Assembly: GCA_029378245.1 (NCBI GenBank)
Contig: JARKIF010000132.1
Location: 1-64,000 of the forward strand
Length of the DNA: 64,000 bases
DNA from: Roridomyces roridus
Lineage: Eukaryota > Basidiomycota > Agaricomycetes > Agaricales > Mycenaceae
Direction: 5' to 3'
The position numbers and the translations under genes are program-made. The notes beneath the pieces were generated by a model. That model searched no databases, was not told the origin of the DNA, and saw nothing but the letters and a program-made list of their open reading frames with translations. Below, one piece after another: positions 50,105 through 60,804 of this stretch (its first letter is position 1; each line of letters starts with the position of its first letter).

Positions 50105-50512
50105 GAACATGGGGCCACAGTCAATGCTGCTGACAAGGATGGCAAGACTCCACTGCACAATGCCTCCTGGAGTGGCAAGCTTGACATTGCAAAGCTCCTC
50201 ACAGAACATGGGGCCGCAGCCGCTGCTGCTGACAAGTATGGCCAGACTCCGCTGCACAAGGCCTCCTCACATGGCTACCTTGACATTGCAAAGCTCCTCA
50301 TGGAACATGGGGCCGCAGTCGCTGCTGCTGACAAGGATGGCAAGACTCCGCTGCACAATGCCTCCTCAAATGGCGAGCTTGACATTGCAAAGCTCCTCAT
50401 GGAACATGGGGCTGCAGTCAATGCTGCTGCCAAGGATGGCCAGACTCCGCTGCACAATGCCTCCTCAAATGGCTACCTTGACATTGTACAGCTCCTCATG
50501 GAACATGGCGCC
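50105..50512 (+). pseudogene. NACHT-ankyrin gene, ankyrin block 2
   Basis: Four more repeats of the same gene type: NAADKDGKTPLHNASWSGK, AAADKYGQTPLHKASSHGY, AAADKDGKTPLHNASSNGE and NAAAKDGQTPLHNASSNGY, each ending LLxEHGA. The order SWSGK, SSHGY, SSNG repeats that of block 1. The block is cut at 50512 by solo LTR D. Confidence 0.88.
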
Positions 50513-51020
50513 TGTTACGATCCGATTCCAAAGGCAAAGACCAGAGTTGATACTGGAACTCCGGGCGTAACCGGAGTTGAGGGAAGTCGACCGGAGGAGC
50601 GATCTAAGAGCACCACAGAGGCGTAGGGTGTCCAAGACGCCTTGCTATTTCGATAGGAAAGGAAGAAGAGGAACCAGCCAAGACGAGTAGTCAAGAACAT
50701 CAATTATCAACTGAAGTACAATACGAATAAGGAAAGTCTTATATACAAAGTAGGTAGAGATGTATGTCATTACCACAGATCAGGAATGGAAGCGGACTTG
50801 TACGGACACTGATCAAGTCCGCACAGAGTGATCAAGTGGATGTTCCGGATGAATACCATGTCCAAATGGGAAATGCTCAGATACCTTCATGGCGTGAAAA
50901 CCCGAATACCCGGATAACTCCTGGGAGCGCATGATGCGCTGCTAAGTTGGGATTCCTCCCAACGTCTTGACCGGAGTTGGGTACCAGAGTTGGTGACCGG
51001 AGTTGGAACGGGATATAACA
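50513..51020. mobile_element. Solo LTR D in the ankyrin block
   Basis: 508 bp from TGTTACGATCCGATT to GGGATATAACA. It is flanked by GCGCC (50508-50512) and GCGTC (51021-51025), a target duplication with one mismatch. It carries repeated ACCGGAGTTGG near its right end. A diverged relative is at 57317. Confidence 0.85.
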
Positions 51021-51139
51021 GCGTCGCAGTCAATGCTGCTGACAAGTCGGGCAGGACTCCGCTGTACAATGCCTACTCAAATGGCCACTGTCACATTGCA
51101 AAGCTACTGAAAGGCTGCTGTTCTCTCAACAGACACTAA
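51021..51139 (+). pseudogene. NACHT-ankyrin gene, last repeat and C-terminus
   Basis: AVNAADKSGRTPLYNAYSNGHCHIAKLLKG is the final ankyrin unit, followed by CCSLNRH and TAA at 51137-51139. It is more diverged than internal units, as expected for a capping repeat. It completes the gene that starts near 29 kb. Confidence 0.82.
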
Positions 51140-51211
51140 CAGGCAAACCAAATGTGCACTGACACACATTGACAGGACCATGGTGTATTCCAACAGCAAG
51201 ATGAACCAGTC

Positions 51212-51608
51212 TGTAAGGGGAACTCCCGTTCCGCACCCTCTCCGGTCCTCCGGTACCTCCGACGCCTCCGATCCGTCGGACCTCGGACCTCACCTCTCCC
51301 CCTCGGTCTCCACTCCCCTCCCCCGGATCATTGTTGTTCCGATCACGATGGGATACTGCATGCGACATCGCTCGCGCCATATGCATCCATCAAAGATCCG
51401 CCTCCCGCCATGTGCTCCCGTCGGATAAGGATTGATCTAGATAAGTATATAGGCCGTACCTGGGCAGAGGGTTCCTTAGAGTGATTTCTCTTCGGATCCC
51501 CTCTATCCAGGTGCGTTGCAGGATGTATTCGTATTTCTTTCATTCACACTTCGGATCCCCTCTATCCAGGCTGAGCGCGTATCCTCAGTGTGCAGAGTTG
51601 CCCTTACA
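51212..51608 (+). repeat. Element E 5' LTR
   Basis: 397 bp, TGTAAGGGGAAC to GTTGCCCTTACA, so the ends form an 8-bp inverted repeat. A TATA-like AAGTATATAGG is at about 51443-51453. GGATCCCCTCTATCCAGG occurs twice near the 3' end. Confidence 0.93.
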
Positions 51609-51751
51609 GTAGAAATCACTCTCCAACGGACTAACCCGTCAAGATTTCCGGCACGTACTCCGCGCGCGTTGACGACTCCGACTCCGACGCGGCCGGAGAC
51701 CCACCCTATCTTGACGCCCCTTCCGTTTCGAACTCCGAACCTCTCGACGTC

Positions 51752-52660
51752 ATGGACCAGCCACAGCCGAATGCTCCGGCCCCTGATCTCGAAGAACGTC
51801 TCGAAACCTTCGAACAACAAATTGGCGACCGCTTCGGTAACATCGAAAATATTCTTCAGCGCCTTCTTGTACACCTTGACGGTCCTCCGGACGACCACGT
51901 GCCGGAGGCTCCGGCGCATCCCCCTCAGGCGCGAGAACCACCGCCCCATCTCGCCCCCGACGCGCGCCCCGCTCCGGTGCGTTTTGCTTCGGCCTTGTTC
52001 GGAGAGGGCATCCTCAGCTCCCGGTCGCTGCTCCGGCCGAACCCCCCTCCGAGCTTCGACGGAGACCGCGCCGCAGGCCGGGCATTCCTTGACGCGTGCA
52101 AGTCGTACTACCGTCAAGTCCCGGAGCAGTTCAGCCCCGGTCCTGGCCTCCAGCCGTCAGAGGAGCGCGCTGTCCGCTTCGCGTTAGGCTACATGTCCAC
52201 CGGCTCGGCACAGAAGTGGGCGGAGCGTGCACGGCGCCAGGACGTATTCCCCTTCCCCACCTGGGTCCTTTTCCACGCCCAGTTCGTGGAGCGTTTCGTC
52301 GTGGAGAACTCGGCTGAGCTTGCCCGCCGGAAGCTCGAGTCGAGCAAGTACCACATGTCCACCTCGGACGTGTACCTCTACACGGACGCTTTCGAGGATG
52401 CGTTCGAGGACGCGGGGTACACCGACCCGCTCCTCAAGGTCACCAAGTTCCGGCTCGGCCTCCGTCCGGACCTGAACGTCGCCATCGCGACGAACACCCC
52501 TCCGGGTGAAAGTGCCTACCCGGAGTGGCGTGCGCGCGCGTTCCGGCAATACCAAGCGGTCCGGAACGCGCAATCCTTCCAGCAACCGGTTCGCCCCGCC
52601 GCTGCTGCTGCCCCTGTCCGACCGCGGCCGGCTGTAATGCCTTTTGTCCCTGCGGCGTTT

Positions 52661-52695
<35 letters not shown>

Positions 52696-52975
52696 CCGAC
52701 AGGCCCCCGCTCCTCGTGCCCCCGACGTCATCCCGATGGACGTCGACCGAACTCGTGCGCGCCCTGCCGGACGCGCCTGCTACCGATGTGGCGCGCTTGG
52801 CCACATTGCCCGGGATTGTCCGAATGCCGTCGACATTCGGGCGGCCGCCCTCGACGTCGCGGATCAGTTCGGTCCGGAGCTGCTCGGAGAGCTTATCGAG
52901 CACCTCCGGGTCACCGCAACCGAGGTACCCGAGGCTGAGGAGGTTCAGGAGGATTTTGTGACCCACAACGAGTGA
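51752..52975 (+). CDS. Element E Gag
   Basis: 407 residues from [20 protein letters not shown], which has a short coiled-coil start. The capsid-like middle is [22 protein letters not shown] and [27 protein letters not shown] (PA)n stretch encoded by repeated CCGGCT precedes the zinc knuckle [14 protein letters not shown]. The stop TGA is 52973-52975. Pol is in the -1 frame. Confidence 0.92.
52951..52957 (+). promoter_or_regulatory. Candidate -1 frameshift heptamer GGATTTT of element E
   Basis: The gag codons GAG GAT TTT place G-GAT-TTT in slippery phase, five codons before the gag stop. The -1 frame reads GGA TTT TGT GAC CCA and is open into pol. Confidence 0.6.
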
Positions 52976-55900
52976 TTGGTGCGCCCTCGTTGTCTAATCG
53001 TTTTGCTTGTTTGTATCCTGGCGATAATATATATGATTCCTCTTGCAAAACGACCGTCGCATCTCCCCCTGATCCCTCCGGAACCTCCGGAACCTCCGAA
53101 CCCTCCGTCCCAGCCGGAGACCCTTCTCCGCCTCGGACACGTCGTCGGGCGTGGGAACGCCTGCTTCCAGACTCGTACGAGATCTGGGCCACCCCCGGCG
53201 CCAACTCCCTCCACATTCCCCTGGAGATCGAGTCCACCCAGTCGGCATTTAAAATGTCCCTCCAAGGTCTCCTCGACTGCGGAGCGACGTCCGACTTCAT
53301 CGATAGGGATCTGGTGCTTCGGCACAAGATTCCTACTCGGGAACTCCCCCGGCCGATTCCGGTCTTCAACGTCGACGGCACGCCGAACGAAGCGGGATCC
53401 ATACGTCAGGTCGTCGACGTGGTGTTGCGCTACCAAGGTCACTCGGAGCGCATCCTCTTTGCGGTAACGCGTCTTGGCCGACAAAAACTCATCCTAGGTC
53501 ACTCGTGGCTCCGGAAGCATAACCCGGAGGTGGACTGGGCCGCGCAGTCGGTCAAGATGACCCGCTGCCCCGAGGCTTGTTTGGAGTGTCGCTCCGAAGT
53601 CAAGGCCGAGCGCCGCGAACTCCGGAGGCTTACCGGGATCCAGGCCGAACACCTTCGACGACTCCGGCTCGGCGATTTCCCGGACTCGGGTCCAGCCGAA
53701 GAGGACGACGATGCCGACGACCTCCCGGGTCTGCAGGAGTTTTGCGAGGACTCGGACGATGACGACGACTACTCTGAGATCGAAGAGGGCGACCGGATCC
53801 TTTACACCTCTCTCCTTCCCCCTCCGACGGAAGCCGAGATCCGAGCGAGCAGCTCCTTCTCTCAACGTCTCGCCGAGGGATACGCTCGCAATTCCGCACC
53901 CCCCAAGTCCGAACTCCCTAAGTGGGCCCAGGAATTCGCGGATGTGTTCGCGGAGAAATCGTTTGACGCCCTTCCGGAGCGCCGCGCGTGGGACCACGCG
54001 ATCGAGCTGGTTCCGGACAGCAAGCCGGCTAACTGTAAGTGCTATCCGATTGCTCCGGCGGAGCAGCGGGAGCTCGACAGCTTCATCGAGGAGAACCTCC
54101 GGTCTGGCCGGATTCGCCCCTCGAAGTCTCCGATGGCCTCTCCGGTTTTCTTTATCAAAAAGAAGGACGGAGCGCTCCGGCTCGTGCAGGACTATCGGGT
54201 TTTGAACGCGATGACCGTGAAGAACCGGTATCCCCTCCCGCTGATTGATGACCTAGTTAATCATTTGAAGCACTGCCGGTTCTTCACCAAGCTCGACGTC
54301 CGCTGGGGGTTCAACAATGTCCGGATCAAAGAGGGCGACGAGTGGAAGGCTGCCTTCCGGACAAACCGGGGGCTCTTCGAGCCGCTGGTCATGTTTTTCG
54401 GCCTCACAAACTCTCCGGCGACCTTCCAGATGATGATGAATGATATCTTCCAGGACCTCATTCTTTCGGGTGACGTTTACATCTACCTGGACGATATTCT
54501 CATCGCGCACTCAGACCTCGAGCGCCATCGTCGGATCACCGAGGAAGTCCTCCGGAGGCTCCGAGAACACAAGCTCTACCTCCGACTCGAGAAGTGCCAG
54601 TTCGAGGTCACGGAGATCGAGTATCTCGGCGTCATCATCTCCGACGGCACCGTCCGGATGGATCCGGCCAAGGTCGCGGGTGTCGCCGAGTGGCCGGAGC
54701 CGGAGAACCGGAAGGACGTCCAGCAGTTTTTAGGGTTCATCAACTTCTACCGCCGTTTCGTTCTCGGATTCTCCGGCATTGCACGGCCGTTGTTCGACCT
54801 AACGAAGAAGGACACCTGGTGGACCTGGTCGGACCTGGCGGCCGCAGCTTTCCGGGCCCTCAAGGACGTGATCACCTTGGAGCCAGTCCTTATTCTTCCG
54901 GACCCGACTCAACCGTGGAGGTTGGAGGCCGACTCAAGCGAATTCGCCTCAGGGGCGGTCCTATCTCAACGAGAAGACCGCCCCGATGGGAAGTGGAGAC
55001 CTGTTGCGTTTTTCTCGAAATCGCTAACCAACGTTCAGCGCAACTACGAGATCCACGACAAGGAGATGCTGGCGATCATCCGCGCACTAGAGGAATGGCG
55101 ACACTTCCTCGAAGGTGCGGAGCACCCTGTCGAGATCTGGACTGACCACAAGAACCTCGAGTATTTCCGCAAGGCCCAGCATCTCAACCGGAGACAAGCA
55201 CGATGGTCCTTGTACTTGTCCCGGTTTGATTTCGCACTTCACCACACGCCCGGCTCTCAGATGGGGCGCGCAGACGCACTCTCTCGTCGTCCGGACCACG
55301 GGGTGTTCTCCGACAACGAGGACGTGACTTTGCTCCGGCCCGAGTTGTTCCACATCCGGGCGACCGAGGGGGTTGGGGACATCCGAGACGCGCTCCGGAC
55401 GGCTCCGGACCTGGAAGACGCTGTGGCTCTTGCTGCCCGAGAGCTGCTCAAAGGTCGGTCGTCGAAATCCACTCGGTCGTCAGAATGGCACGTCTCTGAC
55501 GGAATTCTGTACTTCCGAGGGCGGATAGTCGTCCCCCGAGACAAAGACCTTCGACGCCGTATCATCGAGCAGCACCACGACACTCGTGTCGCAGGGCATG
55601 CGGGGCGTTTCAAGACGCTGGAGCTCGTTTCGCGGAACTACTGGTGGCCCCAGATGTCCCGGCACGTAGGAAGCTATGTCTCGACGTGCGACCTCTGCTG
55701 CCGGACCAAGGTGCTCCGGAAGCTTCCGGTCGGCGAGCTCCACCCGACGGAGATCCCTCCGGAGCGCTGGCACACTGTGTCGGTGGACTTTATAGTCGAA
55801 CTCCCGGAGGCCCACGGGTACGACGCGGTCATGGTCGCGGTTGACGTTCTGGGTAAGCGAGCGCACTTCATGGAGTGCCACACCACTGTCGATGCCGTCG

Positions 55901-57189
55901 GAGCGGCCCGGCTGTATTACAAGAATGTGTGGCGTCACCATGGGGTGCAGCAACGGTACATCTCCGACCGGGGAACTCAATTCATCAGCGAGTTCACCCG
56001 CGAGCTCTTCCGGCTCATCGGAATGGAGATGGCCACGTCCACGGCGTATCACCCGCAGACCGACGGGCAGACCGAGCGTGTCAACCAGGAGCTCGAGCAA
56101 TATATTCGGATCTTCACTAATTACCTGCAGGACGACTGGGACGAACTCCTTCCGACCGCGGAGTTTGCCTACAACAGCCATCTCCACTCGTCCACGCAGC
56201 AAGTTCCGTTTATGACCGACTCCGGCCGCCTCCCTCGACTCGGGTTTGAGCCTACTGACCTCCGGTCCGACGTCGAGTCCGCTCAGGCATTCCGGGACCG
56301 GATCGCGCACGGAGTCTCCGAAGCTCAAGCCGCGCTCGTTAAAGCCAAGGCGGAGCAGAAGCAGTACTACGACCGCCGCCGCCTTGCCGCTCCGCACATC
56401 AAAGTCGGAGACCGCGTCTGGCTCGATGCTTCGGACATCCGGACGACCCGCCCATCTCCGAAACTGTCCCACAAGCGCCTTGGTCCGTTCAAGGTCATAA
56501 AGGTTGTCGGAAAGGGAGCCTTCAAGCTCGAGCTCCCCGCCAGTCTGTCCCGCCTACACCCCGTCTTTCCGGTCGTCAAACTCAAGCTCGCGGTCGGAGA
56601 CCCGTTCCCAGGTCGACCACACCACGAGGAGCCCAGTCCGATCCTTCCGGACGCCGACTACGGACCGAACGAGTATGAGGTCGAGGAGATTGTGGACGCT
56701 AAGTTCCGGTATAATCATCTCAATTTCCGCGTTAAATGGAAAGGTTATAGCCACGACCACGACGAATGGGTCCGCCACGACCGGATATTCTCCGAGGGTC
56801 TAGTGGCGGATTTCTACCGCCGCTATCCGGACAAGCCCCGCGCCGACGTTCGTGCCTTGCGTCGGGACGCCGCAATCAAAGGGGGGGGTGATGTAAGGGG
56901 AACTCCCGTTCCGCACCCTCTCCGGTCCTCCGGTACCTCCGACGCCTCCGATCCGTCGGACCTCCGACGCCTCCGATCCGTCGGACCTCGGACCTCACCT
57001 CTCCCCCTCGGTCTCCACTCCCCTCCCCCGGATCATTGTTGTTCCGATCACGATGGGATACTGCATGCGACATCGCTCGCGCCATATGCATCCATCAAAG
57101 ATCCGCCTCCCGCCATGTGCTCCCGTCGGATAAGGATCGATCTAGATAAGTATATAGGCCGTACCTGGGCAGAGGGTTCCTTAGAGTGA
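52958..57189 (+). CDS. Element E Pol (protease, RT, RNase H, integrase, chromodomain)
   Basis: About 1,400 residues without a stop. Protease: [16 protein letters not shown] (DCG at the active site) and [17 protein letters not shown]. An acidic spacer ([15 protein letters not shown]) precedes [30 protein letters not shown]-type [13 protein letters not shown]. RNase [31 protein letters not shown]. Integrase: [19 protein letters not shown] with [25 protein letters not shown] and [13 protein letters not shown]. Chromodomain: [32 protein letters not shown]. The frame runs about 99 codons into the 3' LTR before its stop at 57187-57189. It is expected to be made as a Gag-Pol fusion through -1 frameshifting. 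Confidence 0.94.
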
Positions 57190-57313
57190 TTTCTCTTCGG
57201 ATCCCCTCTATCCAGGTGCGTTGCAGGATGTATTCGTATTTCTTTCATTCACACTTCGGATCCCCTCTATCCAGGCTGAGCGCGTATCCTCAGTGTGCAG
57301 AGTTGCCCTTACA
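56892..57313 (+). repeat. Element E 3' LTR
   Basis: 422 bp. It follows a run of eight G (AAAGGGGGGGGTGATG), the polypurine tract. It has an extra 25-bp copy of the CGGACCTCCGACGCC unit relative to the 5' LTR. Confidence 0.93.
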
Positions 57314-57316
57314 CAG

Positions 57317-57960
57317 TCTCACGATCCGATTCCAAGGGACAAGTCCGGGGTAGATACCGGAACTCCGGTAGTGACCGGAGTTGGATAGAGTCGACTGGAG
57401 GAGCGATCTAAGAGCACCACAGAGGAGTAGGGTGTCTAAGACGCCTTGCTATGTTGATAGGAAGGGAAGGAGTAGGAACCAGCCAAGACGAGTAGTCAAG
57501 AACGTCAATTATCAACTGAGGTTGCATACAAAATAGGAAAGTCTTATATATGAGTAAGTAGAGATATATGTCAATACCATAGATCAGTAATGGAAACGGA
57601 CTTATGCGGCTATGTGGATATAAGCTGATTAAGTCTGCACGGAGTGATCAAGTGGATGTCCTGATGAATACCAAGTACGGATGGGAAACGCTCAGATACC
57701 TTCATCGCGTGAAAACCCGAGTACCCGGATGGATCCGGGGAGCGCGTGATGCGCTACTACGTCGGGAGGCATCCCGACGTCTGACCGGAGTTGAGTACCG
57801 GAGTTGGCGTTGGAACAGGATATAACAGTATCCCCCTCTTAGGCTCTTGCCCTCAAGAGCCCAAGAGAATGGTAGAATTGATAAAATAACTACCTGGCCG
57901 TGCCTGGAAGAGTGATATACATCATCAGATATCAATGGCACCTCAAACCGGTCCACTGAT
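57317..57960 (-). mobile_element. D-family LTR and short internal fragment
   Basis: 57317-57827 is similar to solo LTR D along its whole length and ends GGATATAACA. GTATCCCCCTCTTAGG follows, the complement of a polypurine tract. This LTR is therefore the 3' LTR of a minus-strand element whose internal part is lost after roughly 100 bp. Element E inserted at its left boundary. Confidence 0.75.
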
Positions 57961-60200
57961 CAAAAAGCACACCCGGCACAATTGTTACCCTCATAATTGA
58001 TGTGATGCATCAAAAAATTAAAGGTGTAGAGCTGTCAACAGGTGTTTTAGCTCAAAAGGCTTGGTTGGCCTGAGAAATGCAAAATACTTTTCCAAACCAG
58101 AGTCTTTTGATCAAGTGCCACTACAGAGGGTGAAAAAAGCCATGTTCCACTGATTTGATCTGCTCTGCCGTGAGTAGAAAGTGGTTGAATGGATTGACAC
58201 TAGGAGGACAGGCCCTGTACACACGCCACTACTACTGATCCAGCCCCAGAATGTTTTGTATAATCTCTCCTTGGTCTAGTTGTAAGTTCCATCCTTTCTA
58301 CTTACCCTTTTTTGTCTGAAGGTCCTGGGTTCAATCTCCCAGCTTTCCCTTTTTTGCCGTCCTTTCACAATGAACACTTTGCAATTGCCCTAGGCATCAT
58401 AAGATGCCTGAATAATGCCTTGAAACCCACCGGAGCTTGATGTACTTCAAGTTTTTAATGACTTTGATCCCGACTTCCAATTGTAGCCACTACGCTTTTG
58501 TCCCAAAAAGGAGATTTTCGACTTGCTGGCCTCCCTTGGGTTTCCATGTGAGCCTAGGGTCAAAAGTCCTCCCAGGGATGTTTCTCTCAAGTCATTGGTA
58601 TGTTTTGGTAGCCATTCCAGCTTCCAGTGACACTCAGGTTTGCCTGTAATTGCTGAACTAGGCTCTCTTGGGTTGATCTCTTGATATGACTTCCATTTTG
58701 GCTGCTTAATCGTGTATCTCTACCTAAAATGAGTACCTCCAGTACTAGAGATGACCTCAAAGCAATGTGCCCACAGTTCCATGCTTTGAAGGTGAGATGT
58801 GAATGAATCAATGAAAATGTTGATTTGGCTGCAAGTACTGATAATGTTCATGGAACCCATGATCTCAGGGTTTCTGGAGTTGATTAGAGACCGATCTATC
58901 CATTTTGACTTGCTTTTCACTCAAGACTATCCAACAGACCAGGGTAATGTTTGATAGTGTCTGGACAAGTATGTTGGCCACATGGTGCATTGCCTGGATT
59001 TTACTAGGTGATACTATTATCTCAGGAGACATTTGGGAGTTCAAAGGGAGGCTTCAAAGCCAGAGATCACTGAGGGATGTACTCAGAAACATGAGTTTCA
59101 TGGACATACATTTTCTGATCAATTCAGTAATTGGGCACCAAGAAGATGTGGTAGAGCCGTTTTGAGACTGGAAATGGACAGATGGCATTCAGAGTGTTCT
59201 AAAATGTGTTTTTTCATTAGATTTGGCCAAGAACTGACAGAGTTTTGTTCAGGTAGTCACCGAGCAAATGGCCAAGATTTCACTCTACAACCAGTGCATC
59301 CAACCACCCATACAGGTCCAACTTCCTCAGTTTTCACTTTGGATGGGTACATTGGCAATTAATATCATGTTCCATCTCTGTTTGAGCCCTTGATTGTGGG
59401 TACACAACCCCCCAGACAGGGAACTTTGGGGATCAGTGCAAAATGATGCTGCCTGAATCTCAAGTTTCCCTGCCTCAATGTTTTATTTGTGAGGTTATAG
59501 TGGTGGTTTAGACCCATTAAAGACTCTTTAGCCCATAGGATTCACCACATGAGTTATAAGAGGAGGAATGGTGCAGAGTGGACTTTTGCCAAGTTATGGC
59601 ACAATCTCTCTGGAGTGACATGCCTGTGTGAAGCTGACTTTAAATTCGAGTTTTGAGAGTATTTGGGCATCCCAGAACTCCTGAGATCACACAGAATACT
59701 GCCTCTATCAACACAGACCAGAAAATCACTGGCTGGGTTGATGCATCTTGTATTCTTCCTCAATGGTCTGTGTCCTTGGTATGAAGCCACAGAGTTCATC
59801 CAATCATATATGAAAACCCCCAGGAGTAGTGTGTAAAGGATTGAAGAATGATAGCAAATGGTATGATGAATTGATAAAAGTGCTCTCTGTTCAAGCCATA
59901 CAGTCTCCTGGTCATGTGCTGTTGCCCTCCAATGTGAGTTAAAAGATGTAGAATCTATCAAAGAAGAATTAGTGAGCAGCATGCAACCCAAAATGCCGAG
60001 ATTTCTGCTTGAATTCCCTCAAAAACGCGAAAATTGCCTTTTTGGGAGGAAAGCGTGGTGGCTCCTGTCGATCAAGGCTCTCATCAAACCCCGAAGTTGA
60101 AGCATTGCACAAGTAATGGTCACATTGAGGATTTTCCTGTCATTTACAAGCATACTGACTGCCTGGTGAGGCAGAATTGAAGGCACAGGGAGGGAAAGAA
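57961..60200. other. AT-rich gene-poor region
   Basis: Base composition is visibly lower in GC than in the host genes at 8-22 kb. Short frames (for example 58905-59165 and 59554-59991) have no known motifs. Apart from the tRNA-like stretch at 58263 I see no structure. Confidence 0.45.
58263..58345 (+). repeat. tRNA-like sequence, probably SINE or tRNA relic
   Basis: CTTGGTCTAGTTGTAAG resembles an internal A box, and about 45 bases later CTGGGTTCAATCTCCCAG resembles a B box within a T-arm, though with an eight-base loop. No acceptor stem can be closed, so it is not a functional tRNA gene. Confidence 0.35.
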
Positions 60201-60311
60201 AGAAAAAAAAAAAGAAAAAACATGCACCAGGGATTGAACCCGGGGCAATCAGAAGAGCTTAGTCAAATTGGAGGAGGGACACAACAAGTACGCTACAGCA
60301 GAATTATAAGC
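60190..60311 (-). repeat. tRNA-derived sequence with T-run, SINE-like
   Basis: On the minus strand CCGGGTTCAATCCCTGG forms a five-pair T-arm (one G-U) with a standard TTCAATC loop. It is followed by TGCATG and a long T/C run (from about 60230 down to 60195) that could terminate Pol III. No matching acceptor strand is found upstream, which favours a SINE head or tRNA pseudogene. Confidence 0.45.
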
Positions 60312-60804
60312 CATGAGTCCCAGAGCTTCTGGTGCTGGCTGGGGCTGTTTATCTGAACCATTCCTTGTACCCGGGAAATATTGTGATCACAAATGTTGAT
60401 GGGCATCAGTATTCCCTTTCAAAGGTTGAACCAGTCATATTTGTTGTGTATCCCTTGATGCTGGCTTTTCCCACAGTATTTTGCATTACATGGGCTAAGC
60501 AACCATTTTCAGGCACAAGTATAAGAGAGCTTGTGTAGCCCAGAGCAGGAGCTATAAATTTGATCTACATCATTATTTGATGGCCGATGCAATGCAAGTT
60601 GTTTTTTGCACCTGGATTGATCAACAATTGATCCTGGAGTGATATCATCCCGGCAGTAGATTGATGTCATCAGCTATCAACTCACCTGACTTTGATTGAA
60701 GATCATCGGATTTTGATTTTGATATCCATGCCCCGTGAGAATTGATTCCAACATGTAGCCCACTGTTCTCTGTAATTTATTGCACATTTTCAATAAATAT
60801 ACAG

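Larger units (their letters stand above)
51212..57313 (+). mobile_element. Element E: apparently complete Ty3/Gypsy chromodomain retrotransposon
   Basis: About 6.1 kb, with LTRs of 397 and 422 bp and a perfect CAGTC target duplication (51207-51211 and 57314-57318). Gag and pol are both open without stops. The LTRs differ by a 25-bp duplication and at least one base (AGGATTGATC against AGGATCGATC). It has all domains expected for autonomous movement. Confidence 0.95.

Noticed and set aside
60226..60311. Functional tRNA gene on the minus strand
   Set aside because: The T-arm is good, but no acceptor stem or anticodon arm can be closed upstream.
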